Positions 1 through 9,949 of a stretch of 64,000 nucleotides of DNA are shown piece after piece; position 1 is the first letter of the stretch, and every line of letters begins with the position of its first letter. The notes beneath the pieces were generated by a model, which did not search any database, was not told where the DNA came from, and saw nothing but the letters and a program-made list of their open reading frames with translations. The translations under genes were made by a program, and so were the position numbers. The DNA is from Mesobacterium_A hydrothermale (GTDB lineage Bacteria; Pseudomonadota; Alphaproteobacteria; Rhodobacterales; Rhodobacteraceae): NCBI RefSeq assembly GCF_035818635.1, contig NZ_JAYLLH010000002.1, positions 213,388-277,387 on the forward strand, read 5' to 3'.

Positions 1-147
1 ACGGCGCGCATGGACGATGCGCCGGACCAGATCTGCGATGGCTCTTGTGCTGCCGTCGGCCGGTACGTCTGGCATGTACCGGCCGGGCGCAAGCGCAGTT
101 TCAGAAGTCACACAGCACCTCTCTATACACCTCCCAATTATGATTGA
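1..147 (+). CDS. possible C-terminal end of an upstream gene (partial)
   Basis: The first frame is open from base 1 to a TGA at 145-147, giving about 48 residues with a basic stretch (AGRKRS) and a Pro/Tyr-rich end (LYTPPNYD). It could be the tail of a gene that begins outside the window and belongs to the same island as the next two genes. A second, 62-residue frame beginning at base 17 overlaps it and has no visible ribosome site. I do not recognise either, and the length is too short to exclude chance. Confidence 0.25.
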   Translation, partial: TARMDDAPDQICDGSCAAVGRYVWHVPAGRKRSFRSHTAPLYTPPNYD

Positions 148-242
148 CGTTCCGATAGTTAGTAGTCAACCTTGCGATGATTGCCTCGGACTGTCCCTGT
201 GGTGATCGTGTTCCGTGACGTTGTGCGAACTCGGATGGAAAG

Positions 243-3215
243 ATGTATGGTGCGAATGTGCTGACCGACCAACATCAGGTACTTGCCAAGCGCTTTGTCG
301 GCCTTGCTCAGACACGGGGCCAACTGCCGGTCTTTGCTATCGAGCACGGGCTTGACGAGCCAGCGCTGGAAGTGCTGAGAAGGTCGGTCTCGCGACAGAT
401 TGAGGAGGATCCGCAACTCGCGGGAGCAGTGTGGTCGTGGAACTATCTTCCGTTGCTGGTGGCTGCAACGGAGGTGGGGTACCGATACCGGGGCACAGGA
501 ACCGATTTCTGGCCGGTACTCTCTCAAGAACTCGGGGTAGAGGCGGGGCCTGCATTCCGTTCCGGTCTGTCTCGGCTGTTCGAGCTCGGACATAACAAGC
601 TTCGCCTCGCGCGACCCGGCGACAGCCCTTGGGAACGCCATTTCCCCCATATCTCATGGCCGATCGGCAACTCCGTGGTGCCTCTTGAGATTCAGCCCTG
701 GCTCTCAGACGCCCTCAGACGTGCTGTCAGGGCAGGAGTCTCAGCCGATGATACGGACCGGCTGCTCGAATACCTGAGAGCGCTTGCGGCGGGGCATGCA
801 AGTCGCCGCTTCGAGAACTGGCTCCTTCAGGGGGACGTTGCCCTCGAGGTTATTCGCAGGCTGCTTGCCCTTGAGTCGGAAGGCTGGCTGTCTGGGAGCT
901 TTCTCGCGCGAGTCGATCGGGATATCCGAAAGGATTGGGGTGCGCTTCGAGCAATCACTGAGGCTAGGAAGACGGTCGCAAGAAGAACGGCACGCCTAAC
1001 CCAGATTGCGGCATCCCGCTTTGTTCTTGCGCTGAGGGATGGCGAGCCAAGACATCTGGGTATTCGTGGGCCAACGTTGCCGGCCCAGCTGCGAGATGAA
1101 GTGATCGCCGCTTTGCGCATACATGGTGACCGCATACGGGCGGTTGACGGGATTCATGTGATCTCGCTTCGCGCATTCCTTGCCGGTGGTGAAATCGTCC
1201 TGAAGAACATTGCTCCTTTCCCGATATCTCCGTTGCGCCGCGACGACGCTGTCGATCTTGATGAGGGAATTGCACAGACCACTTTGGAACGTTTGCAACC
1301 GCTTGAACCGGAGTATTTCGCTGTTGAGTCCAATGGCCTTGCAGCTCACGCTGTTTTTCCAGGCGAAAAGCTTCAACCCGAATCCAGGATTCTACAGCTC
1401 ATTCAAGCAGGTGATGACAATAGCGTCGAAACGCGGACCCTCGAAACATCCAACCCCTCGGATATCGAGTTCCTGCGTCGCCGCGGGTTCTTGATAGCAG
1501 ACCGCGTTCCAACTCTCAGGATTACTGGTTTGCCTGCGCCCGGGGCTTCAAACAGGTTCATTGAAGACTTTCCGATTCTGGTTTCGCAGCGGGGAGTGGC
1601 GGACACTGAATTCCTTCTCAATGGAGCGGTGACCTCAGGCGATCCTCTGAGTATCGGCGGCACCGACTGGAAGGCAATCAGACCTGACGTTGGTCTTCAT
1701 GTGATCGAACCGGTCGAAGGTCGAGAACACGACAGGCTGGAGTTCGAAGTAGTAGAGCCGCCGGACATTGAACCGGCCATGGTGAAATTGTTGCCGGCCA
1801 ACGCAAATGTCTCCGATCTCGAGACAGGCCGACTTGAGATCAGAGTGACTGCTCCCCTTGCGCTTGAGGCTGTTCCGATCCGCATTCGAGTGGTTTCCCC
1901 GAACGAGCCGGCGCTCGTGGTCCAAGGTGTGATCGACCGCCTTCCGGCGAGGTTAGCGGGACGTTCTTCGGTGCTGCGTGAAATCCAGACAAAGTTGGCT
2001 GGGCAGCGAGCAAACGAAAACGGCTTGCGACTGCATGTCGAAGCCGAGGGTCTTCTGGAGAAGGTGTTTTCGCTTCCACCAGTTCGCCGCGAGATACGTT
2101 ATGACGGGGAGACGGGCGAGTGGACAAGGAGCGGCGAAGACGCAGGAGCGATCCCTTCGATCACCGCGACGGTCGTTGCGCCTCTTCTCGGGGCAGCAGG
2201 TGACCGCAGTTCGGGAGGAACCCGGCTGGTACTGCCGGATGCGGCCGACCACGAGGCGCTGACGGCGGGCCTGATCCTTTCTGGATCGGAGTCCACTCGG
2301 CTTCGCTTGGGAGACCGCAGGAGAGTGTCACTTCCTGCATTACTTCGGGAACCGACGTCGAGCGAGAATGGCGTTGGAATCATCGAATTGGCCCGCGCAA
2401 ATGTTGCGTGGCAACTTGCAGAAGCGAATGACCTTCTTGGAAACTGGCAACGAAGGTCGGTGGTCGAGGAGCTTGAAGCCGCGTTGATCGAGCAGCTTTG
2501 CGGAGCGAGATGGCGCAGGTTGGAAGCAGGTATCGATCTCTCGATTCTTTCCCCGCATGGCGCGCTACTTCGTTGTGCCGACGCCCTTGGCTTGGTCTCC
2601 GGCGAGGACTTGCCGAACATTGAGACTGCCCACGATCAGGAGTTTCTGCGAGAGCGATTGGTCGTCCGCCTTCGAGAGGCTGTACCGGACATCTCGGAAG
2701 CGCTGTTGCAGTGGACTGAAGATCTGGCCGGAGAGCTCGATCTTGCGGTGATCGATGCATATGAAGACTTGCGACAGAAATTGGAAGCGGACGGTATTGA
2801 AGCCTTCGACGAAGTGGACATGGCCCGTCCCGCAGACTCATGGCGCGATGCGCTGGAACGCTCGCGCGAAATCCCGCTGCTTCCGATGTTCCGCCCGTTC
2901 ATTCTGCCGGAGGCGAGGTGGTCGGCACTTATCAAGCCCTTTTATAGCGAGCTTACGGAGGACGACCTGGTCGATCTTCTTGATTCTACCCATGTTGACG
3001 CCTCCAGACGACCCGGGCTCCGTTGGCTCGGACGTTCTGAAATCCGAACCATGTTGCAGCTGTGGCTTTCGCCTAAGGCAATGGTGGAAACCGAAGGTTG
3101 GCGAGAGTTCGTGGCAAAGGGACTTTCGGATGTCCGAACCAGTAGAGCCGTTCGTTACGTTGCGCTTCGACGCAAACTCGCGCTTGGAGACCTGCCGATT
3201 GAGAGTGCCATCTGA
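243..3215 (+). CDS. large uncharacterised protein coupled to an SNF2 helicase
   Basis: A 990-residue protein that I do not recognise. There is no signal peptide or membrane segment. The first ~300 residues look mainly helical; the middle (about 300-650) has many short beta-like segments; the C-terminal third is again helical and acidic. No Walker, nuclease or methylase motif is evident. The ATG at 243 follows GGAAAG at close spacing. Its stop overlaps the start of the helicase gene (TGATG), so the two are almost certainly one translationally coupled unit, and each is 990 residues. With a type I restriction remnant and a WYL regulator nearby, I infer a DNA-targeting defence or mobile-element function. 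Function is unknown; only the coupling is solid. Confidence 0.75.
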   Translation: MYGANVLTDQHQVLAKRFVGLAQTRGQLPVFAIEHGLDEPALEVLRRSVSRQIEEDPQLAGAVWSWNYLPLLVAATEVGYRYRGTGTDFWPVLSQELGVEAGPAFRSGLSRLFELGHNKLRLARPGDSPWERHFPHISWPIGNSVVPLEIQPWLSDALRRAVRAGVSADDTDRLLEYLRALAAGHASRRFENWLLQGDVALEVIRRLLALESEGWLSGSFLARVDRDIRKDWGALRAITEARKTVARRTARLTQIAASRFVLALRDGEPRHLGIRGPTLPAQLRDEVIAALRIHGDRIRAVDGIHVISLRAFLAGGEIVLKNIAPFPISPLRRDDAVDLDEGIAQTTLERLQPLEPEYFAVESNGLAAHAVFPGEKLQPESRILQLIQAGDDNSVETRTLETSNPSDIEFLRRRGFLIADRVPTLRITGLPAPGASNRFIEDFPILVSQRGVADTEFLLNGAVTSGDPLSIGGTDWKAIRPDVGLHVIEPVEGREHDRLEFEVVEPPDIEPAMVKLLPANANVSDLETGRLEIRVTAPLALEAVPIRIRVVSPNEPALVVQGVIDRLPARLAGRSSVLREIQTKLAGQRANENGLRLHVEAEGLLEKVFSLPPVRREIRYDGETGEWTRSGEDAGAIPSITATVVAPLLGAAGDRSSGGTRLVLPDAADHEALTAGLILSGSESTRLRLGDRRRVSLPALLREPTSSENGVGIIELARANVAWQLAEANDLLGNWQRRSVVEELEAALIEQLCGARWRRLEAGIDLSILSPHGALLRCADALGLVSGEDLPNIETAHDQEFLRERLVVRLREAVPDISEALLQWTEDLAGELDLAVIDAYEDLRQKLEADGIEAFDEVDMARPADSWRDALERSREIPLLPMFRPFILPEARWSALIKPFYSELTEDDLVDLLDSTHVDASRRPGLRWLGRSEIRTMLQLWLSPKAMVETEGWREFVAKGLSDVRTSRAVRYVALRRKLALGDLPIESAI

Positions 3216-6187
3216 TGGACCACTACCTAAGATTCGTGAATTGCGTGCAGGCGTTGCGGCGAAGGGTTTCGGCTCTCGATATTGGTCTGGGTGGCGCCCT
3301 CGGGGTCGCCGCTGATCCCTTGCCCTACCAGATTGCAACTGTGCGCCGGGTCCTTGGAGACGCCCACATTCGTCACTTGATTTCGGACGAAGTGGGACTC
3401 GGCAAGACAGTGCAGGCATTGATGATCGTGAATGCCCTGCGCTGGCAACATTCCGCACACCGAACCCTCGTGATTGCACCAGACAATCTGTTGGCGCAGT
3501 GGCAGGAGGAATGCTGGATCCGAGGCCACGTGATGCCTGCTATCGCCGGTTCGATCGGAGATGGTATTCACGACGAACTGTCGCCAGTCACGCTGGCGCG
3601 CCCGCGCGATCTGATGACACGTCCTGGACAGGGCACGCGAACAATAAGCGCGGATCCTGCTGTGTTCGATCTCTTGATTGTTGACGAGCCCCAAACGATG
3701 CCGCGAGATGCGATTCAAGTCATTTTGCAGGCAGCTGACGAGTTTCGGCAAGTTCTTGTTCTATCCGCCACTCCAAGACTTGGCGATCCTGTTTGGCGCG
3801 AACCGATCTTGCGAATGATCGAGCCGGGGGCTGCCGCGCTTGCGCGGCTGGAGGGTCGTAGCGTAGCTGCCGTTCTGCAAGAGCGCGAGGAGGCGGCAGT
3901 TGCGGCTCTTGACGGATCGGATAGCCCTGAAGACTGGGCCCGAGGCTTCATGCAGTCGGCAGCATCACGGCGCATCATAAGGAACGGTCGTTCCGAATGG
4001 GGCGAATATCTGCCGCAGAGACGCAATCATGAGGTTCGGCTGCAACCACTTGCTTCCGAGCGAATGCGGCATGAGATCGCTGCCTTGGTGCTTGGGGACG
4101 CAGATCCAGCCGAAGGCATCCAGGGACCTGCCTGGACAGCTGCACGGGCCCTGCAGCGCAGCGCGAGAGCGGCGCGGACGGTTCTGACAGAACTTGCAAC
4201 ACGGGGAGGGGCTCTCGCTCAGCTGGCAGAAGCCGCACGCATCAAGTCACTCGAAGATCCCGGTGACAGTCGCCTCGAGGCCTTGCTCGACATCCTTTCG
4301 GAGCAATGGTGCCATGATCAGGATCGCGCATTCATCATTGTCTGTGGAGACAATCCAACCATAGACATGCTGGGCGCAGCACTTCCAAGGTACTTCCCTT
4401 TCCTCTCAGATGGCATCTCGGTGCTACGGCGCCCTGCAGCGACGGAGGTCGAAGGGGTCACCAATCTTCGCGAAATCCAGGAAACGCTTGCACCGTTGCT
4501 GTCCGGCGAGAGCCGCCTTCTACTCGTCGGCGACTGGGTGCAAGCAGGGCTCAATCTTCACCATGTGGCCGAAGGGATCATCTTTTTTTCTTTGCCTTGG
4601 GGAATTGATGCTATCGACCAGCTGATCGGCCGGGTGGACCGTATTGGCCTTACGGGCGACCGAAAAGGCTCGAGACGAATTTTCGATATCTGGCGCATCC
4701 TGATCGAAGGATCTCAGGAAGCCGCAATTGCAGACACGGTCGCGGCACTTGGCGTATTCGACGCCCCGCTGCCACCACTTTCACCCTCAGAACTGGCTGA
4801 GCTTCAGACAGTGCTGGGGCGTGCTGCCATCGGGCGCAGGGCAACCCTTTCGCTTGCTCCACTTACGGGAAACGGCACGGGAATGCCTTCTCGTTTCAAA
4901 GAAGCAAATCCTTTCACACATCAACAGGCAGCTGATGAATTCGAACGGTGGCGTCAGAAGCCTTGTCCAGCGCCGGCGATGCTTTCTGAACTGGCGCACA
5001 AAACGGATACACCAGTACGGCGAGAAGAGCGAGCAATCGGTGCATGGCTGAAGTCAATAACCGCTTCCAGAGATTTCGACGTCGGCCATCGACGTGACAA
5101 GGTCGACGACTACGGATTTCAGACGATCTGGTATCATGGTGTCGGCGAAAGAGGGCGTGCGGGCGATAGCCCTTTCGCTCTACCTGGCGCGTCCCGAGAG
5201 AACTGGATGTCGGGGCACGTCCCATTCATCTACCGTCGAGCAGACATCTCAGCGCCACCTCGGAAGGCCGTTTTCACAGACGATGGGGAGCGTTCCGGAG
5301 ATGGCGAAAGATCTGGACGCCCACTGCGCTTTTTGGATCACGGCGAAGAACTGCACGATGGTCTGGTCGCAGGCTACACAGCCGCATGTTTCAATGGTTT
5401 CGGAACGGCAAGGACGGTTGTGCAGACGAGCGTCAGGTTGCCTGAAGGGCACCCAGCAAGAGGGATCGGTCCACTGGCGCTCATTTCGGTAGCGCAGATT
5501 GATCCGTTTCCGGATGAACTGCTTCCACAACTTTGGACATCCAAAGCAAAGGAGATCCTCGAATCCGCGCCGACAGATGCGCAGAAACGAGCACTCACCG
5601 TCGACCGGAATGCGCTCCAATCCCTGTTTTGCGCACTCCAGCGCAAGGTGAGGATCGCAGCGCCAGCGAAGCTCATTCGTGTTGGCTCTCGAAAGGCACG
5701 CGACTGCTGGCAAGACTTGGCAGAAGATGACGTGGACCTGTGCCTTGAGCCAATAACCCCATCAACCAACAACGCGTTGGCCAAGGGGCGGACTCCGTTT
5801 GTACCTCTCGAGAAGCAGGAGGTTGTGAATTTGATCCGGTCTCGACAGGTGGCTGAGATTGCAGCGCGGGTGGAGCAGCACAAGGCGTCGGTCTTGAATA
5901 ATGTTCGACAAGAACTTGCAGTCTTCGCGCTGCAAGTAAGCGCCCATTTTCAGGCAGAAATCAGAAACAGAGAGCTGGCTTTGGAGCGTCGTAGGCAATC
6001 ACCACCCGATGCTGGTCCAGTCGAACTCTGGCAGGGTCAGGTGGCCGCTTTGGAAAGATCACTCTCGATGGCCCGTTTGAACTATTCGGAAGCCACAACG
6101 TTTATCCGTGACATTGCCGGTGGAAGCGTCCTGTTTGGGAGAATTCAACCCGTCACGGTGCTCATGGCTCTCGTCGCTGACGATTGA
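3215..6187 (+). CDS. SNF2-family DEAD/DEAH-box-like helicase/translocase
   Basis: A 990-residue superfamily 2 ATPase of SNF2/RapA type. Walker A is DEVGLGKT at residues 58-65, motif II is DEPQ at 157-160 (unusual; most relatives have DEAH or DEGH), and motif III is SAT at 184-186. The second RecA lobe carries motif V around residue 437 (DWVQAGLNL) and motif VI GRVDRIG near 471. The remaining ~500 residues form a long C-terminal extension without recognised motifs and with a coiled, charged region near the end. Such proteins move along duplex DNA using ATP; many defence systems use one beside an uncharacterised partner. It starts inside the stop codon of the preceding gene and is followed by a clear terminator, so the operon ends here. 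System name not recognised. Confidence 0.85.
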   Translation: MDHYLRFVNCVQALRRRVSALDIGLGGALGVAADPLPYQIATVRRVLGDAHIRHLISDEVGLGKTVQALMIVNALRWQHSAHRTLVIAPDNLLAQWQEECWIRGHVMPAIAGSIGDGIHDELSPVTLARPRDLMTRPGQGTRTISADPAVFDLLIVDEPQTMPRDAIQVILQAADEFRQVLVLSATPRLGDPVWREPILRMIEPGAAALARLEGRSVAAVLQEREEAAVAALDGSDSPEDWARGFMQSAASRRIIRNGRSEWGEYLPQRRNHEVRLQPLASERMRHEIAALVLGDADPAEGIQGPAWTAARALQRSARAARTVLTELATRGGALAQLAEAARIKSLEDPGDSRLEALLDILSEQWCHDQDRAFIIVCGDNPTIDMLGAALPRYFPFLSDGISVLRRPAATEVEGVTNLREIQETLAPLLSGESRLLLVGDWVQAGLNLHHVAEGIIFFSLPWGIDAIDQLIGRVDRIGLTGDRKGSRRIFDIWRILIEGSQEAAIADTVAALGVFDAPLPPLSPSELAELQTVLGRAAIGRRATLSLAPLTGNGTGMPSRFKEANPFTHQQAADEFERWRQKPCPAPAMLSELAHKTDTPVRREERAIGAWLKSITASRDFDVGHRRDKVDDYGFQTIWYHGVGERGRAGDSPFALPGASRENWMSGHVPFIYRRADISAPPRKAVFTDDGERSGDGERSGRPLRFLDHGEELHDGLVAGYTAACFNGFGTARTVVQTSVRLPEGHPARGIGPLALISVAQIDPFPDELLPQLWTSKAKEILESAPTDAQKRALTVDRNALQSLFCALQRKVRIAAPAKLIRVGSRKARDCWQDLAEDDVDLCLEPITPSTNNALAKGRTPFVPLEKQEVVNLIRSRQVAEIAARVEQHKASVLNNVRQELAVFALQVSAHFQAEIRNRELALERRRQSPPDAGPVELWQGQVAALERSLSMARLNYSEATTFIRDIAGGSVLFGRIQPVTVLMALVADD

Positions 6188-6546
6188 ATGCAAATCCAAA
6201 TCGGAAAACTTCTCGCCGTGGATGAGATGCCAGAGAACGTCCGATTCCGGTCCCTTCCCCTCCGCCACTTGCCCCAGCGAAAGCGTTCTCCCGATCCGGC
6301 TCCGGCCGGATTTTTCCGTTTTCCTAGAGGGTTGTGCGGGATAGGCTGTTAACCGGGCTAAGCCGCGAAGCACGCGTATGCGTTCTCTCAGGGCCGATAT
6401 TCTCCAGACCTGTTAACCGCGCACAGTCCGGTTCAGAGCGCCATGTTATTGTAATCATGAGATTTAAATTGCACGCGTACTGCGCGCGGTTTGTAGTTCC
6501 GTTCGCCAAGCTGCTGGAACCCGGATCGAACGATCAGCGAATGGTC
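6188..6546. other. intergenic region between helicase gene and hsdR remnant
   Basis: 359 bases without a supported gene between two genes whose 3' ends face each other. It holds the terminator at 6294-6317 and, at 6252-6270, a pyrimidine-rich word (CCTTCCCCTCCGCCACT, with a preceding C and a following T) that recurs with one base missing at 11236-11251. The word resembles a tRNA 3' end. Nothing else is seen. Confidence 0.5.
6294..6317 (+). terminator. intrinsic terminator after the helicase gene
   Basis: A perfect 7-bp stem ATCCGGC / GCCGGAT with a TCCG loop is followed by TTTTCC. It lies about 110 bases beyond the helicase stop and would end the two-gene transcript. Confidence 0.7.
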
Positions 6547-8896
6547 CTATGCCGCCTGTGCGAAGCCACCATTCACGGCCTGTTGCCAAACGTGGGCGTA
6601 GACGCTTTCGGCGAGTGCTTTCTTTTCATCGGGCGTGAACGGAGGTGACGGTAGACTTGCGAAGACCTCGTCCAAAATGAATACCTCGACGTCTGCCTTG
6701 GTCTGTTCTTTCTCCCAGAAGCGATCCAGTTCGGCCAAGCGCGTCTTTATGGAGGCCAGAAGGTCGCGGCTCGCCTGCTTCACCCGTTCGCGAGACGTCT
6801 TGTCCAGGTTATCCTTGAGCAGCAGGTCGAAGAGCGCGAGTTCGTCCTCGCCAAGCCCCTCCTTCGTTGCGCGCTTCTGTTCCTCGTCCAGACTGTTCAC
6901 GAGCTCGACCAGTCGACGGAAAGTTTCCTCGATGGTGGTCCGGTCTTTCTCCCGATTGTAGTCGGCGATGATCGCCTCGTACTTCACCTGATAGTCCATC
7001 CTTGCGGGATTGCGCGCCAGCATCTCGGCGAGTTTCTGTTCAACGATGTCTCGGATGTCCTGAAGGGCGGTCGCTTTGCGTCTGACCTTCTTTGCGAATT
7101 CATCGCGTAGCTTCTCAAGATCGATCTGACTGAGGTCGAAGGTCAGTCCCTCGGCTTGGTCGTCTCCTGGCGCCTGCGTCCGGATGGCTTCGTTGACGAT
7201 CCGGTGCAATTCCCTCAACAGCTCTGTGACGTCAGCCGTGTCGCGCCGCTCGGTCAGCTTCTTGTAGATTGCCTCGATGTTGTCGTGTCGTTCGGCGTAT
7301 GCCCAGGCGCTGGGCTCCATCAGCAGCGCCTTGAAGCGGATGAAAACCTGCCGTGCGAGAATCTCGAAACGCCGCTTGGCCTCGTCCGTCGAATAGACGG
7401 CTTCCACGGCGTCCTTCAAACTCTTGATGCGCATAAAGCCTTTCGAACCGAGTAGCACGCTTGGATCGAAACCGATGCCGCGCAAATGGGCCTCGGTCGC
7501 CTCGATAGCTTCAAGGAGGGCCTGCACCCTCTCCTCAATGGGGGCGATGATCTCTTCTCCGCCTGTGCCATCATCGCCTAGCGCGTACTGAGCCAGCGCG
7601 GCCCGCAGGCTGGCTAGCATGCCATTATAGTCGACAATCAGGCCAAAGTCCTTGCCAGGATACACCCTGTTCGCGCGCGCTATGGCCTGCATGAGCGTGT
7701 GCGCCTTCATCGGCTTGTCGATATAGAGCGTCGACAGACATTCCACGTCGAAGCCGGTCAGCCACATCGCACAGACTATTGCGACGCGGAACGGGTGTTT
7801 GGGGTTCTTGAAGGCCGTCTCGACATCGATGCGCTCGCCATTCCCGATATCGAAGCCCTGCTTCATCAGGGCACGGTGCGGGATGATGTCGAACCCCCAC
7901 TTCTTGAAGTCCGCGACCTCGTTCTGCGCTTCGCTGATAATGATCTCGACTATGGTTTCCTCGAGCCACGTTGCCTGCGCATCCAATTCTTGCGCTTCCT
8001 CCTCGAGGACAGCGCGCATGCTTTCGTCGGCCGTGTTATCCGCCTGGGCTTGCTTGGTATCGGCCGCCGCCCTGACTTCTGCGGCTTTCGCCCGCCATCG
8101 CGGGACGATCATCTGGTGCATCCGGGCGCAGGTGATCTTGTCGATGCAAACAAAAAGGGATTTTCCGGATTCCCACCTCGTTGCGCAGTGATCCACGAAA
8201 TCGGCTGCGATCTTGTCGAGCCGCTCATCGGCGGTGATGACCTCGTAGTCCTTCCCGAGCAGCTTATCGAGGAGCGCCGCCTGATCGGGGTCGAGTTCCA
8301 CCTCCTCGATCTTCTCGGCAATCCGTTCGTTCAGATCCGTCTTGCCGACACCCAGCTTTTCGCCCCGGTTCTCGTAGACCAGCTTGACGGTTGCCCCGTC
8401 CTCCTCGGACCGCTTGAAGTCGTAGCGCGAGACATATTCGCCGAAGATGCGCTTGGTAATCTCGTCCTGCTTGAAAAGCGGCGTGCCGGTGAAGCCGATG
8501 AAGGCGGCATTGGGCAGCGCTAGGCGCATGTTGCGGGCTAGCCGCCCTGCCTGCGTGCGGTGCGCCTCGTCCGAGATCACGATTATGTCGTCACGCTCGC
8601 TATAGGGCTTCTTTGGGTCCACGTCTTTGTTGAACTTGTGGATCAGGCTGAAGACGTACTGGTTGTTTTCCTTCAGGATCCGCTCAAGATCATCTCCGGA
8701 TGCCGCGCGCGGGGTATCGTTTCCAGCGACACCGCAGCCGACAAACGTCTTATAGATTTGGCTGTCGAGATCATTCCGGTCTGTCATTAGTAGGAATGTG
8801 AAATTTCCAGGTACCTTACGCCGTACCTTCTCGGCGAAGAACGCCATCGAGTAGGACTTGCCGCTGCCCTGGGTGTGCCAGAACACGCCCAGACGG
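6547..8896 (-). pseudogene. hsdR: type I restriction enzyme HsdR, 5'-deleted by an IS
   Basis: About 780 residues of the type I restriction-modification motor subunit. Walker A (QGSGKS) lies about ten residues from the broken end, followed by the DEAH box (SDEAHRTQ), motif III (FTGTP) and a long helical C-terminal region. Full HsdR proteins are about 1000-1050 residues; the missing ~250 N-terminal residues normally carry the PD-(D/E)xK nuclease that cuts DNA. The frame stays open to the IS boundary (LGVFWHTQGSGKS), so the IS end replaced the 5' part directly. A GTG at 8884-8886 could permit a truncated product, but without the nuclease domain and with no hsdM or hsdS visible it should not restrict DNA. 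Confidence 0.9.
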
Positions 8897-9949
8897 GGCG
8901 TTGTTGCAGAACTCAGCCGGTGAAGGATTCACATCGGGAATCCATGGGGTTAGACGAGCTGCATGAGCAAGCCCAAGCCCGCCCGCTACCGCACGACAAA
9001 CTGGTCCACCTACAACGATGCGCTCAGGAAGCGCGGGTCGCTGCTGATCTGGCTGGACAAGGAGATGACCTGGCACGCGCCGCATGAGGGACGCCCAGGA
9101 CGCCCGCCGGTCTTTTCGAATGCCGCGATCCAGTTCTGCCTGTCGCTCAAGGTTCTGTTCAAGCTGCCGCTCAGGCAGACAGCCGGGATGGTCGCGAGCC
9201 TCCTGCGTCTGGCAGGGCTGGACTGGCCCGTTCCAGACTACTCGACGCTGTGCCGCAGGCAGAAGACCCTCCATGTGCAGATCCCCTATCGTCGTGCCGA
9301 CGGGCCGCTGAACCTGTTGGTGGACAGCACCGGGATCAAGTTCCTCGGTGACGGTGAATGGCAGGCCCGCAAGCACGGTGTTCAGGGCCGCCGCCAATGG
9401 CGCAAGGTCCATCTGGCGATGGATACCGCCACCTCCGACATCCGGGCGGTGGAGTTTACACCCAGCCGAGACGGCGACAGCCCAGTGCTGCCAGACCTGC
9501 TGGGGCAAATCCCCGTGGACGAAAACATCAGCACTGTGACGGCCGATGGTGCCTACGACACAAGGCGTTGTCATGCAGCGATCCTAGCGCGCGATGCGGT
9601 CCCAATCATCCCGATCCGCAAGAATGGTCGGTCGTGGAAGGAAGACTGCCCAGCCGAAATTGCCAGAAACGAAACTCTGCGAGCCACCCGATACTATGGA
9701 CGAGCCTTCTGGAAGCGATGGACAGGATACCACGCCCGCAGCCGCATCGAAGCGAAGATGCGCTGCCTCAAGTCCTTCGGCGAGCGTATCATGGCAAGAG
9801 ACCCCGACCGACAGACCGCCGAAATCCACATCCGCATCGCCCTCATGAACCGCTTCAACGCCCTCGGCACTGCCGAGATCGTCCACGTGGCATGACGTCA
9901 GTGGGGTAAGGGGATGTCACGCCTCAGGCCGGGTTAATGCAACAACGCC
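8897..9949 (+). mobile_element. IS5-family insertion sequence
   Basis: An element of about 1053 bp bounded by perfect 12-bp inverted repeats, GGCGTTGTTGCA at 8897-8908 and TGCAACAACGCC at 9938-9949, enclosing one transposase gene. The bases just outside (CAGACGG on the left, GCTATGA on the right) are not a direct repeat, so there is no target duplication. Left of it lies a 5'-deleted hsdR, right of it a 3'-deleted WYL regulator; a simple insertion cannot explain this, but an IS-driven adjacent deletion or recombination between two copies can. Confidence 0.9.
8963..9895 (+). CDS. IS5-family DDE transposase
   Basis: A 310-residue transposase in one uninterrupted frame. The catalytic triad is visible: Asp in LLVDSTGIK (about residue 118), Asp in TADGAYD (about 193) and Glu in SRIEAKMR (about 265). 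An N-terminal basic helical part (KPARYRTTNWSTY) would bind the inverted repeats. It cuts and rejoins DNA at the element ends. The frame fills nearly the whole element, has no frameshift, and both ends are intact, so the element may still be active. Confidence 0.93.
   Translation: MSKPKPARYRTTNWSTYNDALRKRGSLLIWLDKEMTWHAPHEGRPGRPPVFSNAAIQFCLSLKVLFKLPLRQTAGMVASLLRLAGLDWPVPDYSTLCRRQKTLHVQIPYRRADGPLNLLVDSTGIKFLGDGEWQARKHGVQGRRQWRKVHLAMDTATSDIRAVEFTPSRDGDSPVLPDLLGQIPVDENISTVTADGAYDTRRCHAAILARDAVPIIPIRKNGRSWKEDCPAEIARNETLRATRYYGRAFWKRWTGYHARSRIEAKMRCLKSFGERIMARDPDRQTAEIHIRIALMNRFNALGTAEIVHVA

Noticed and set aside
17..205. 62-residue frame at the window edge
   Set aside because: Overlaps another open frame, no ribosome site, low-information sequence.
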